The notes under the pieces were generated by a model. It saw only the letters and a program-made list of their open reading frames with translations. It was not told the DNA's origin and did not search any database. DNA of 64,000 bases, taken from the NCBI GenBank assembly GCA_035556195.1, contig DATMFK010000017.1:372001-436000 (forward strand). Direction: 5' to 3'. Shown one piece after another: positions 32,969 to 42,298 of this stretch (positions are counted from its first letter, which is position 1; each line of letters starts with the position of its first letter). A program made the translations under genes and the position numbers. The DNA is from G016756615 sp035556195. Lineage in GTDB: Bacteria > Pseudomonadota > Alphaproteobacteria > Rhizobiales > Rhizobiaceae.

Positions 32969-34489
32969 ATGACTTCTTCACCCAATTCTTCAAGCCGCCG
33001 CAAGCGTCTTCTGGCAGCGGTTGCCTCTGTTGCGATTGCCGGCGGGATCGGCGCCGGCGCGCTTGCCACAGGCACCGCCCCCGTTCTTGCGGATGCAGTG
33101 CGCGTCGAAGCCCCGCAGGTGCCGAGCTTCGCCGATGTCGTTCAGCACGTCAGCCCGGCTGTGGTAAGCGTCCGCGTCAAGTCCAAGGTGGAGCCGGCCA
33201 GCGACGATAGCTCGGCCTTTGGGCCGCGCGCGTTCGAGGATCTCCCCAACGACCATCCGCTGAAGCGCTTCTTCCGAGAGTTCCGCGGCGATCAGGATCG
33301 CAATGAAGGCCAGCGTTTCAAGCACCGCGAGGGCCGTGAGCGGATGCGTCCCACGTCCCAGGGGTCGGGTTTCTTCATCTCCGAAGACGGCTATCTGGTC
33401 ACCAACAACCACGTGGTCGAGGGCGGCTCCGAATTTACCATCGTGACCGACGCCGGTAAGGAGATTGACGCCAAGCTGGTTGGAACGGATCCACGTACCG
33501 ATCTGGCCGTACTCAAGGTCGACAGCTCGGATAAATTCACCTACGTCGCCTTCGCCGATGACAGCAAGGTGCGTGTCGGCGACTGGGTCGTCGCGGTGGG
33601 CAACCCGTTCGGCCTCGGCGGCACCGTCACGGCTGGCATTGTGTCGGCGAGCGGCCGCGATATCGGCGCGGGTCCTTATGACGACTTCATCCAGATCGAC
33701 GCTGCCGTCAACCGCGGCAATTCAGGCGGTCCGACGTTCAACCTCAATGGCGAGGTCGTCGGCGTCAACACAGCGATCTTCTCGCCGTCGGGCGGAAATG
33801 TCGGTATCGCCTTTGCCATTCCTGCCTCGACCGCGCGCGAGGTCGTCAAGGACCTGATGAAGGACGGCAACGTCTCCCGCGGCTGGCTCGGCGTGCAGAT
33901 CCAGCCGGTCACCGAGGACATCGCCGAGTCGCTCGGCCTGTCGGCTGAAAAGGGCGCGCTGGTGTCGGATGTTCCGGCCGATGGCCCCGCCAAGAAGGCC
34001 GGCATCACGGCCGGTGACGTGATTACCGCCGTTGACGGCAAGGAAGTCGCCTCGCCGAGGGAACTGGCGCGTCTGATCGCGAGCGTGCAGCCTGGCAAGT
34101 CCGTCGAGGTGTCGCTGTGGCGCAACGGCAAGGCCCAGAACGTCAAGGTCGACCTGGGCACGATGCCGGGTGCCGACAAGCAGGCTAAGGTCGAGCAGCC
34201 CGCTCCGGCCGACGCCAACCTGCTTGAGGACCTCGGCCTCACGGTGACCCGCAACGAGGATGGCAAGGGCGTCGTGGTCACGGATGTGGAGCCTGGCAGC
34301 GATGCCGCCGACAGGGGCATCCAGGCCGGCGACGTGATCGTATCCGTCAACTCGAAGGACGTGTCCTCGGGCGAGGAGGTTACGGCGGCCGTTGCCGAGG
34401 CGGCGAAGTCCGGACGCAAGGCCGTGCTCATGCAGGTGATGCGTGAGGACACGAGCCGCTTCGTAGCGCTCCCCGTAGCGCAAGGCTAA
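32969..34489 (+). CDS. degP: Periplasmic serine protease DegP/HtrA (Do family)
   Basis: Degrades or chaperones misfolded envelope proteins. The 506-residue precursor has a signal peptide (RRKRLLAAVASVAIAGGIGAGALA). The trypsin-like domain has catalytic His148 (VTNNHVV), Asp178 (RTDLAV) and Ser252 (NRGNSGGP). Two PDZ domains follow (SRGWLGVQIQPV and LLEDLGLTVTRNEDGKGVVV). The start is the ATG at 32969. A charged loop (FREFRGDQDRNEGQRF) precedes the protease core. The next two genes form a two-component pair, an arrangement I recall from rhizobial degP1 loci. Confidence 0.94.
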   Translation: MTSSPNSSSRRKRLLAAVASVAIAGGIGAGALATGTAPVLADAVRVEAPQVPSFADVVQHVSPAVVSVRVKSKVEPASDDSSAFGPRAFEDLPNDHPLKRFFREFRGDQDRNEGQRFKHREGRERMRPTSQGSGFFISEDGYLVTNNHVVEGGSEFTIVTDAGKEIDAKLVGTDPRTDLAVLKVDSSDKFTYVAFADDSKVRVGDWVVAVGNPFGLGGTVTAGIVSASGRDIGAGPYDDFIQIDAAVNRGNSGGPTFNLNGEVVGVNTAIFSPSGGNVGIAFAIPASTAREVVKDLMKDGNVSRGWLGVQIQPVTEDIAESLGLSAEKGALVSDVPADGPAKKAGITAGDVITAVDGKEVASPRELARLIASVQPGKSVEVSLWRNGKAQNVKVDLGTMPGADKQAKVEQPAPADANLLEDLGLTVTRNEDGKGVVVTDVEPGSDAADRGIQAGDVIVSVNSKDVSSGEEVTAAVAEAAKSGRKAVLMQVMREDTSRFVALPVAQG

Positions 34490-34508
34490 GCCTAGCCATG
34501 CAACCCTG

Positions 34509-34540
34509 CCGCCGGTTGCCCACCCCGTGGTGGCCGGCGG
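34509..34540 (+). repeat. Stem-loop after degP
   Basis: CCGCCGG (34509-34515) pairs with CCGGCGG (34534-34540), with an inner CCACC/GGTGG stem, a 4-base bulge and loop CCGT. It lies 20 bp past the degP stop and has no T-run, so it may act as an RNA stabiliser or weak terminator. Confidence 0.55.
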
Positions 34541-34581
34541 TCGGGCCGGGTCGGTGCGGCGTCAGTTCTTGCACCGGCTCC

Positions 34582-34613
34582 TGCGGCAGCAGGCCCCATC
34601 TCCTGCTGCCGCA
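34582..34613 (+). repeat. Perfect 12-bp stem-loop before response-regulator gene
   Basis: TGCGGCAGCAGG (34582-34593) and CCTGCTGCCGCA (34602-34613) form a perfect 12-bp stem with an 8-base loop (CCCCATCT). The next bases are ACTTTGAC; no T-run. This is the second stem-loop in the 203-bp gap between degP and the regulator gene. Confidence 0.7.
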
Positions 34614-34692
34614 ACTTTGACACCAGGCCGGGGAGTGTTTGACAATGCGCACCGAAGCGGCAACCGAGACGGACATCGCGTATAACACTCCC

Positions 34693-35364
34693 ATGAAGAT
34701 TCTCGTGATTGAGGACGACCGCGAAGCTGCGGACTATATGGTGAAGGCTTTTGCCGAGGCCGGACACACCGCCCACGTAGCCTCCGATGGCGACGTGGGT
34801 TTCGCTCTTGCCGATGGCGGCGACTACGACGTGATGGTTGTCGACCGCATGCTGCCACGTCGTGACGGGCTTTCGGTGATCGCCGCGCTTCGTTCACGCG
34901 GCAACAAGACCCCAGTACTGATCCTTTCCGCGCTGGGTGAGGTCGATGATCGCGTGACGGGTTTGCGCGCCGGCGGCGACGATTATCTCACGAAGCCATA
35001 TGCTTTCTCCGAGCTCCTGGCGCGGGTCGAAGTGCTCAGCCGGCGCGTGGGCGCCAAGGAGGTCGAAACCGTCTATCGTACCGGCGACCTCGAACTCGAC
35101 CGGCTTTCCCATACGGTTCGCCGTGCCGGGAAGGAGATCATCCTCCAGCCTCGCGAATTCCGGCTCCTGGAATATCTCATGCGGCACGCTGGGCAGGTGG
35201 TGACGCGCACGATGCTGCTCGAAAACGTCTGGGATTATCATTTCGACCCGCAGACCAACGTCATCGACGTGCATGTCTCACGCCTGCGCAGCAAGATCGA
35301 AAAAGGTTTCGACAGCGCCATACTTCATACGGTCCGAGGGGCCGGCTATATGCTCAAGGCCTAG
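34693..35364 (+). CDS. OmpR-family response regulator (degP-linked)
   Basis: A 223-residue regulator, receiver plus winged helix. EDD at 7-9, phospho-acceptor Asp51 (VMVVDRMLPRRDG), LSALGEVDD and DDYLTKPYAFSELL form the receiver. The DNA-binding domain has LQPREFRLLEYLMRHAGQVVTR, then VDVHVSRLRSKIEKGF and TVRGAGYML. The ORF extends upstream to 34639, but MKILVIEDD is the family start. The partner kinase follows after 6 bp. Downstream of degP, it probably senses envelope stress or metal; the sequence gives no direct evidence for the signal. Confidence 0.9.
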   Translation: MKILVIEDDREAADYMVKAFAEAGHTAHVASDGDVGFALADGGDYDVMVVDRMLPRRDGLSVIAALRSRGNKTPVLILSALGEVDDRVTGLRAGGDDYLTKPYAFSELLARVEVLSRRVGAKEVETVYRTGDLELDRLSHTVRRAGKEIILQPREFRLLEYLMRHAGQVVTRTMLLENVWDYHFDPQTNVIDVHVSRLRSKIEKGFDSAILHTVRGAGYMLKA

Positions 35365-35370
35365 AGCCGA

Positions 35371-36816
35371 ATGTGGAAAGGGCTTTCGGCCATCATGAAG
35401 ACGACCGCCGCGCGGCTGTCGGCCCTTTATCTGCTGCTCTTCGCGATCTGCGCAACCTTTCTCGTCTTCTACATGACGTCGCTTTCCGAGCGAATGCTAA
35501 CCACGCAGACTCAAGAGACGATCAATGAAGAAATGCAGGGGCTCGCCTCGGCATATCAACGTGGTGGCCTGCCGCTGTTGGTCCGCACCATCGAGCGGCG
35601 GGCCCGCCAGCCGGGAGCCAACCTGTATCTGATAGCCGACCCGAACGGGCGCATACTCTCCGGCAATGTCGAAAGCCTCGATGGCGGCGTGCTCGACGTC
35701 GAAGGTTGGACACGAAGTCCCTTCTCCTATCAGCGTTACGGCGACAGCAGCATCATCGATCGCGGCAATGCCAGGCCGGGCTCGCGTGCCGGCGAAAACC
35801 GGCACGAAGCAATCGCGCTGGTCCTTCGGCTACCGAATCGCATGATCGTGATGGTCGGGCGGGACCTCGGCGAGCCCGAGCGCTTCCGCAACGTGGTGCG
35901 CAGGGCGCTGGTCGTCGCGCTCGGCATGATGAGCCTGGGTGGCCTGGCGATCTGGTACCTCGTCGGCCGTCGCGCCCTGAAGCGCATCGATATTGTTTCC
36001 GAGGCCAGTGTCCGGATCATGGGCGGCGATCTGGCCGGCCGGCTGCCGGTGACAGGCTCGGGAGATGAGTTCGATCGTCTTTCGGAAAACCTGAATATCA
36101 TGCTGACCAGGATCGGCAGCCTGAACGAGGGCCTCAAGCAAGTCTCCGACAACATCGCCCACGACCTCAAAACCCCCCTGACGCGCGTGCGCAACCGGGC
36201 CGAAGCCGCCCTTGCCGGCCAGAAAAACACGGCCGAGTATCGGGAGACCCTGGAGGCGATAATCGCCGAATCCGACCAACTCATCCGCACCTTCAACGCG
36301 ATCCTGATGATTTCCCGCCTCGAGGCCGGTTATTCCACTGAGGCTGTCTCGAAGGTCGATCTTGCGGAGTTGGTCCGCGACGTCGTGGAACTCTATGAGC
36401 CCGCTGCCGAGGAGGTCGGCGTGACGCTTGGGGCCAAAGTAGACGGCGCGTTTGCCGTCGACGGCAATCGGGAACTGATCGCCCAGGCGCTCTCCAACAT
36501 TGTCGACAATGCGATCAAATATTCGGAAGCGACCGAAGGCAAGCCGCAGGTCGTGGTAGGCCTTGCCCGCGTCGGCGGCGAGATATCGCTCGAGGTGACC
36601 GACAACGGTCCGGGCATTCCCGATGAGGCCGACCGTCAGCGCGCGACGGAACGCTTCGTCCGGTTGGAAAAGAGCCGCTCGCGCCCCGGGTCCGGCCTTG
36701 GCCTCAGCCTGGCCAAGGCCGTCATGAAGTTTCATGGCGGCAGGCTTGATCTTTCGCCTCGCGATCCGGGATTATCCGTGTCGATGATTTTCCCGGAACG
36801 TTGGGGTAACGGATGA
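35371..36816 (+). CDS. Sensor histidine kinase (degP-linked)
   Basis: A 481-residue membrane kinase. An N-terminal membrane segment (LSALYLLLFAICATFLVFYM), a periplasmic loop of ~140 residues, a second segment (VVALGMMSLGGLAIWYLVG) and HAMP (RALKRIDIVSEASVRIMGGDL) precede NIAHDLKTPLTRVRNRAEAA with His264. The ATPase has IVDNAIKYS, TDNGPGIPDEADRQRATERF and GSGLGLSLA. The start could also be the ATG at 35395. The stop overlaps the glnE start by 4 bp, so glnE may be co-transcribed with the pair, an unexpected link between nitrogen control and envelope sensing. Confidence 0.9.
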   Translation: MWKGLSAIMKTTAARLSALYLLLFAICATFLVFYMTSLSERMLTTQTQETINEEMQGLASAYQRGGLPLLVRTIERRARQPGANLYLIADPNGRILSGNVESLDGGVLDVEGWTRSPFSYQRYGDSSIIDRGNARPGSRAGENRHEAIALVLRLPNRMIVMVGRDLGEPERFRNVVRRALVVALGMMSLGGLAIWYLVGRRALKRIDIVSEASVRIMGGDLAGRLPVTGSGDEFDRLSENLNIMLTRIGSLNEGLKQVSDNIAHDLKTPLTRVRNRAEAALAGQKNTAEYRETLEAIIAESDQLIRTFNAILMISRLEAGYSTEAVSKVDLAELVRDVVELYEPAAEEVGVTLGAKVDGAFAVDGNRELIAQALSNIVDNAIKYSEATEGKPQVVVGLARVGGEISLEVTDNGPGIPDEADRQRATERFVRLEKSRSRPGSGLGLSLAKAVMKFHGGRLDLSPRDPGLSVSMIFPERWGNG

Positions 36817-39782
36817 CGGCCGAGCCGAAACAGAAGACGAACCGCATCGAATGGTTCGGGGGACCGGCACACGTCCTCGCGCCTCTCGATGCCGACGAGG
36901 CAGCCAAGGAACTGGTCGAACTGGCTGAGGCCGCAAGGGAAGCAAAGCTGTCCAGGCTCGGGGTGCTGCTCGAGGGGGAAGGCGTCCTACAGGATTTCCT
37001 CGGCGCGGCCTTCAATCTCTCTTTCTTCCTGCGCGATTGCGCGCGCCGGCGTCCCGAGATACTTGACAGGCTGTTCGACCAAACGACGGACCAGCGGCTG
37101 GAAAGCATAATCGAGGCCATCGGCTCGGTGCCCTTCGCAGAGCACGTTTCCGAGGCGGCACTGATGTCCGAAATGCGGACGCTGAAGACGGAGGCGCATT
37201 TCCTTATCGCCTTGTCCGAACTGGCGGGAGAGGTCGCGACGGAGGTGACCGTCCGCCGGCTGAGTGATCTCGCCGATGCCTGCGTCACCGCCGCGGTCTC
37301 CTTCCTGCTGCGTGACGCCCATATGCAAGGCAAGCTCAACTTGCCGTTCCCTGATCGCCCCTCCGAAGGGTCGGGCTGGATCCTGTTCGGGATGGGGAAA
37401 CTCGGGGCGCACGAGCTGAATTTCTCGTCGGATATCGATCTGGTGGTGTTCTTCGACCCGGAGTCGCCAGCGGTCCTCGACCCTTATGAAGCGAGCGACC
37501 TGTTTTCACGCCTGACGCGGCGGCTGGTACGCATCCTCCAGGATCGGACGGCAGACGGCTACGTGTTTCGGACCGACCTGCGGCTGCGGCCGGATCCCGG
37601 CTCCACCCCGCTGGCTATCCCTGTTCTCGCCGCGCTCAACTATTACGAAGGCAGGGGTCAGAACTGGGAGCGCGCAGCCATGATCAAGGCGCGCCCTGTC
37701 GCCGGCGACATTGCCGCCGGTGGGCGGTTCCTCAAGGAACTGGAGCCCTATGTCTGGCGCAAATACCTCGATTATGCCGCGATCGCCGATGTGCATTCGA
37801 TCAAACGGCAGATCCATGCGCACAAGGGACATGGCGAAATCGCGGTCAAGGGACATAACGTCAAGCTCGGTCGCGGCGGCATTCGCGAGATCGAATTCTT
37901 CGTACAGACCCAGCAGCTTATCGCGGGGGGGCGTTTCCCCGAACTCCGCGGCCGCGAGACGGTCCCGATGCTGCAAGTGCTCGCATCGCGCGGTTGGATC
38001 ACAGCCGAGGCGCGAGAAGCGCTGACGCAGCAATATTGGTTCCTGCGCAGGGTCGAACATGCCATCCAGATGGTGGCCGACGAACAAAGCCATACGTTGC
38101 CGGAGGACGATGAGGGTCTTGAGCGCATCGCCCACATGACGGGCTATCGAGATGCTGCCGACTTTTCGGACGCGTTTCGCACATCGTTGCAATTGGTCGA
38201 GAAGCACTACGCTGCCTTGTTCGAAGCAGCCCCCGAGCTTTCGGCGGGCGTCGGCAATCTGGTTTTCACGGGCGACGTGGACGACCCTGACACGCTCCAC
38301 ACGCTGCATAATCTTGGCTTCGAACGGCCGAGCGACATCTGCCGCGTGATACGGACGTGGCATTTCGGCCGCTACCGGGCCACGCGATCGGCCGAGGCGC
38401 GCGAGCGGCTGACGGAGCTGACACCGGCACTTCTTCAAGCCTTTGGGCAGACCCGACGGGCCGACGAGGCGCTGCTGCGCTTCGACGAATTCCTCGCCGG
38501 ACTGCCCGCAGGAATCCAGCTTTTCTCGCTGCTCCAGTCCAATACGTGGCTCTTGAAGCTGATCGCGACGATCATGGGTGCCTCGCCTCGCCTTGCGGGC
38601 ATCATCACCCGCCGCCCGCATGTCTTCGACGGGCTTCTGGATCCACAGCTGCTATCCGAGCTTCCGGATCGTCGCTACCTCGCGACGCGGCTTTCGGTGT
38701 TTCTCGAGGGCACGAGCCGACATGAGGACGTGCTCGACCGGCTCCGGATCTTCGCCGCCGAGCAAAAATTCCTGATCGGCGTTAGATTGCTCACAGGGGC
38801 GATCGATGCCCGGCGCGCCGGCAAGGCATTTTCCGATCTGGCGGATCTGACCATCGGCGCGGCCTTTGAAGCGGTCCAGAAGGAGTTCGCAAGACATCAT
38901 GGCAGGGTGAAGGGCGGCAAGGCGGTAATCCTCGGCATGGGCAAGCTCGGCAGCCGAGAACTTACCGCCGGCTCCGACGTAGACCTGATCCTGCTGTACG
39001 ACCACGACCCTGACGCCGACGAATCCGATGGGGGCAGGCCGTTAGCCCCGTCGCATTATTTCGCTCGGCTGACGCAACGGTTGATCGCGGCCGTTTCGGC
39101 TCCTACCGCGGAAGGTGTGCTTTACGAACTGGACCTCAGGCTTCGGCCGTCCGGCAACAAGGGTCCGGTTGCCACCCATATCGACGCGTTTCGCAAGTAT
39201 CAGCGCAAGGATGCCTGGACGTGGGAACACATGGCCCTTACGCGCGCACGAGCCATTGCGGGTGATCCCGCGCTCGCGAGCGCGATCGATGAAGAGGTCG
39301 GTGAGATCTTGGCACTGCCCCGCGACAAGGCGAAGATTGCCAGGGAGGCCGTGGAGATGCGCGAGCTGATCGGCAGCGAAAAGCCGCCCCGCGATCTCTG
39401 GGATCTGAAGCTGATCCCGGGCGGCCTCATCGATCTCGAATTCATCGCGCAATATGCGGTGCTCACCGGGCAGGTGACCGGAGATGCCCACATGACGGGC
39501 ACGGACGCTGTGCTTTCCCATCTCGTGCCCTCCTTCTGCGATTCACAACAGTGCCAGGAGCTCGTCGATGCGCATCATCTCTATGCGGCCCTGACACAGA
39601 TCATGCGGCTATGCCTGACCGGCCCGTTCGAACGGGACGACGCTCCTCCTGGGCTCTGCGACCTGCTCCTTGGGGCGACCGATCTTCCCGATTTCGCGGT
39701 GCTCGAGGCACATGTGAAGGAAACGTCGCGGAAGGTGCGGGAGATTTTCGATCTACTGCTTCGCGCGAAACATCCGAGATAG
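36813..39782 (+). CDS. glnE: Bifunctional glutamine synthetase adenylyltransferase/deadenylyltransferase
   Basis: Adjusts glutamine synthetase activity by attaching or removing AMP. The 989-residue protein contains two nucleotidyltransferase domains: FGMGKLGAHELNFSSDIDLV (~190-210) for removal and LGMGKLGSRELTAGSDVDLI (~708-728) for addition. Each is followed by a helical region (for example WERAAMIKARPVAGD, WEHMALTRARAIAGD). Length is typical for alphaproteobacteria. It overlaps the kinase by 4 bp and converges on the PdhS-type kinase gene, only 18 bp apart. Confidence 0.95.
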   Translation: MTAEPKQKTNRIEWFGGPAHVLAPLDADEAAKELVELAEAAREAKLSRLGVLLEGEGVLQDFLGAAFNLSFFLRDCARRRPEILDRLFDQTTDQRLESIIEAIGSVPFAEHVSEAALMSEMRTLKTEAHFLIALSELAGEVATEVTVRRLSDLADACVTAAVSFLLRDAHMQGKLNLPFPDRPSEGSGWILFGMGKLGAHELNFSSDIDLVVFFDPESPAVLDPYEASDLFSRLTRRLVRILQDRTADGYVFRTDLRLRPDPGSTPLAIPVLAALNYYEGRGQNWERAAMIKARPVAGDIAAGGRFLKELEPYVWRKYLDYAAIADVHSIKRQIHAHKGHGEIAVKGHNVKLGRGGIREIEFFVQTQQLIAGGRFPELRGRETVPMLQVLASRGWITAEAREALTQQYWFLRRVEHAIQMVADEQSHTLPEDDEGLERIAHMTGYRDAADFSDAFRTSLQLVEKHYAALFEAAPELSAGVGNLVFTGDVDDPDTLHTLHNLGFERPSDICRVIRTWHFGRYRATRSAEARERLTELTPALLQAFGQTRRADEALLRFDEFLAGLPAGIQLFSLLQSNTWLLKLIATIMGASPRLAGIITRRPHVFDGLLDPQLLSELPDRRYLATRLSVFLEGTSRHEDVLDRLRIFAAEQKFLIGVRLLTGAIDARRAGKAFSDLADLTIGAAFEAVQKEFARHHGRVKGGKAVILGMGKLGSRELTAGSDVDLILLYDHDPDADESDGGRPLAPSHYFARLTQRLIAAVSAPTAEGVLYELDLRLRPSGNKGPVATHIDAFRKYQRKDAWTWEHMALTRARAIAGDPALASAIDEEVGEILALPRDKAKIAREAVEMRELIGSEKPPRDLWDLKLIPGGLIDLEFIAQYAVLTGQVTGDAHMTGTDAVLSHLVPSFCDSQQCQELVDAHHLYAALTQIMRLCLTGPFERDDAPPGLCDLLLGATDLPDFAVLEAHVKETSRKVREIFDLLLRAKHPR

Positions 39783-39786
39783 TCGC

Positions 39787-39818
39787 GTCAAGGAAGCCTC
39801 TCAGGCGGCTTCCTTGAC
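39787..39818. terminator. Shared hairpin between convergent glnE and kinase genes
   Basis: GTCAAGGAAGCC (39787-39798) and GGCTTCCTTGAC (39807-39818) form a perfect 12-bp stem with an 8-base loop. The right arm encodes the last VKEA codons of the leftward kinase, whose stop lies in the loop. Position suggests bidirectional termination, but neither side has a T-run. Confidence 0.55.
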
Positions 39819-42119
39819 CGGACGTCTGGCCGGTATACGGACTGACACGATCGTTCCCACACCTTCGGTCGATCGTATCTTCAAGGCGCCGCCATGCAGT
39901 TCCGCGAGCGAGCGTGAGATAGCTAGGCCCAGACCCGAACCCGTGTGGTTCTTGGAGAACTGGTTCTGCACCTGCTCGAATGGCCGGCCGAGCTTGCTCA
40001 ATGCATCTCGCGGGATGCCGCAACCGGTGTCCTCGATTGAGAGCATCATGGCATTGGCGACATTGCGGGCACGGACCGTGATGCGTCCACCTTGGCCCGT
40101 GAACTTGACCGCGTTCGACAGGAGATTGATGACGATCTGCTTGATCGCGCGGCGATCGGCGTAAAGGCGCATCGTATCCGCGATGTCTGTCTCTATTGTG
40201 ATCGACTTGCCCGTCGCTTGAAGCGAGATCACCCGTACAGTCTCGTGGATCAGCGGGCAGAGGTCTATCTCCTCGCTATCCATGGAGAACTGGCCGGCCT
40301 CGATCTTCGACATGTCGAGTATGTCGTTGATCACCCCCAGCAGGTAGGTGCCGCTGCTGTGAATGTCTTTGACGTATTCCTCGTATTTCGGCGAGCCGAG
40401 CGGTCCGAACAGCGCCGAGCCCATGAGCTCGGAGAAGCCGATGATGGCGTTGAGCGGCGTGCGCAGCTCATGCGACATGTTGGCCAGGAATTCCGACTTG
40501 GCGCGGTTGGCGGCCTCGGCGCGTTCCGTCTCCTTCATGTATTTGCGGTTGAGCTCCGAAAGCTCGCGCGCTCGCTCTTCTTCCGCCTTTCGCGCCAGGC
40601 TGAGATCGTGGATCGTCGCCATGAGCCGGCGCTCGCTGTCGACAAGCTTTTCCTGATGCTGCTTCAGGGCGGTGATGTCGCTGCCCACCGAAACCGTCCC
40701 GCCGTCCCGCGTGTTGAGTTCGGTGACCTGCAGCCAGCGTCCGTCGCCGAGTTGACGTTCGAAAGTCGACACTCCGCGCGAACCGTTGGCCAGCCTGCGT
40801 TCGGACACGAGAGCGGCCATGCGCGCCTCCACGATGTCGCGGGAGACACCAGGCATCACGTCGCGGTCGGCCAGGCCGTTATCCTGCTGATATTTGGTGT
40901 TGCACATCACGAGGCGTCTGGCCGAGTCCCAAAGGACGAACGACTCCGTGATGCTCTCGATCGCGGTGCGTAGCCTGAGATCTGCGGCTTCCGACCGAAG
41001 CGCCAGGTGACGCTGCTCGGTGATGTCCACGGCAATGCCGATGAGCTGGATCTCCGGCGCCTCGGGATCGATGACCTGCGCTCGGGCGCGCATCCAGACC
41101 CAATGGCCTGCCGCGTGGCGCATCCTGAAGATCTGGTCGATATGGTCGGTTTCGCGGGAGACGATGCGGTTGGCCAGCACGAAAAGATCGGCATCGTCGG
41201 GATGAATGATCTCGGCCACATCGCCAAAGGAAAGCATGTCGTCGCTGTGTTCATAGCCGAGCAGGTCGTACATTGACCGCGACCAGTACATTCGGCCACG
41301 CACCATGTCCCAATCCCACAGGCCGCAGCGACCGCGCACCAGGGCGAGATCGACCCGTTGATGTGCTTCGAGGTAGATGCGGTCGGCGGCCTGGGCGCGG
41401 GCCGCCTGGCTGAAATAGGCATAGAGGATGGCGAGCAGCACGCCGGCGGTGAGCACGAAAAGGGTGACGTTGAGCGAGACGGTTTTGCGCCACTCGCCAA
41501 AGGCGTCGTCCTCAGAGATAAGCGCGATCGCCGCGGCCTTGCGGTCTGCTGTGAAGTTGAGCGCCGCGAGCCAGTTCTCGCCGCCGATCCGAACTTCCAT
41601 GACACCTGCGCGTTCCCCGAACAGGAAAAGCGGCTGGCCGCCACTCACCATCGTCTCCAGCGCGCCACCCTGCCAACCGGTCGATTCCGGCGAGACCGCG
41701 ATGACCTTGAAGTTCTCATCGGTGATCGCAAGCACATGGCGCGTTCCCATCGCGCCGTGCTCGCCAGTGGTCTGCAGGATCGCCTCGAGAGACCGTTGCG
41801 CGGCAACGGGGCCGCCCTCCGTGAGCATGAGCGATTTGGACAGCTCGCCGGCTGCGAGCGACAGCACCGCCTTGGCGTTGCGCCCGACGTCATCATGGGT
41901 GGCCGCAAGCGACAGGAAGCGCGCAGCCGCGACGACGACAAGGAAGATGATGACGAGGGCCGGAATGGAGCGACGAAGCAACGGCTCCGCCGCCAGCAGC
42001 CGCTTGTATGCAGGAGCCGCTATGATGTTGGCATTTCCCGCGGGGCCAGCCCGGCGAGCAGGCCGGCGCCGCGTGAAAATCGTCCCTCCGGGCGCGCGCC
42101 ACGCGTCCGCCTTCGCCAT
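39801..42119 (-). CDS. PAS-containing sensor histidine kinase, PdhS/DivJ/PleC type
   Basis: A 772-residue membrane kinase. It has membrane segments near the N terminus (IPALVIIFLVVVAAARFL) and after a ~170-residue periplasmic region (NVTLFVLTAGVLLAILYAYF). Two PAS domains follow (RGRCGLWDWDMVRGRMYWS...; ITESFVLWDSARRLVMCN...), a coiled coil (ARELSELNRKYMKETERAEAAN), FLANMSHELRTPLNAIIGFS with His550, and an ATPase with NLLSNAVKFT, DTGCGIPRDALSKLGRPFEQ and GSGLGLAIS. The start at 42119 follows GGGGAG; the ORF extends to 42302 without a ribosome site. Location next to glnE is that I recall for Sinorhizobium PdhS1, a DivK kinase/phosphatase candidate. Confidence 0.88.
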   Translation of the reverse strand: MAKADAWRAPGGTIFTRRRPARRAGPAGNANIIAAPAYKRLLAAEPLLRRSIPALVIIFLVVVAAARFLSLAATHDDVGRNAKAVLSLAAGELSKSLMLTEGGPVAAQRSLEAILQTTGEHGAMGTRHVLAITDENFKVIAVSPESTGWQGGALETMVSGGQPLFLFGERAGVMEVRIGGENWLAALNFTADRKAAAIALISEDDAFGEWRKTVSLNVTLFVLTAGVLLAILYAYFSQAARAQAADRIYLEAHQRVDLALVRGRCGLWDWDMVRGRMYWSRSMYDLLGYEHSDDMLSFGDVAEIIHPDDADLFVLANRIVSRETDHIDQIFRMRHAAGHWVWMRARAQVIDPEAPEIQLIGIAVDITEQRHLALRSEAADLRLRTAIESITESFVLWDSARRLVMCNTKYQQDNGLADRDVMPGVSRDIVEARMAALVSERRLANGSRGVSTFERQLGDGRWLQVTELNTRDGGTVSVGSDITALKQHQEKLVDSERRLMATIHDLSLARKAEEERARELSELNRKYMKETERAEAANRAKSEFLANMSHELRTPLNAIIGFSELMGSALFGPLGSPKYEEYVKDIHSSGTYLLGVINDILDMSKIEAGQFSMDSEEIDLCPLIHETVRVISLQATGKSITIETDIADTMRLYADRRAIKQIVINLLSNAVKFTGQGGRITVRARNVANAMMLSIEDTGCGIPRDALSKLGRPFEQVQNQFSKNHTGSGLGLAISRSLAELHGGALKIRSTEGVGTIVSVRIPARRPVKEAA

Positions 42120-42298
42120 ATAATGGCTCCCCGATACTCCATTGCCTGTTGAGGACCCGGCAACGCCGCACTTCCGAATCTGCCACAAAGAATCACTGGT
42201 GATTCGGCTTGTCCAGACCCCGATCGCTAAAACTGTAAAAAAATAGGAAAAGGCACGGCCGCGCGCCGAAAGCTTGGCGGACTTCCTCGCGGGAAACG

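Noticed and set aside
37506..38621. 371-residue leftward ORF
   Set aside because: Antisense shadow of glnE.
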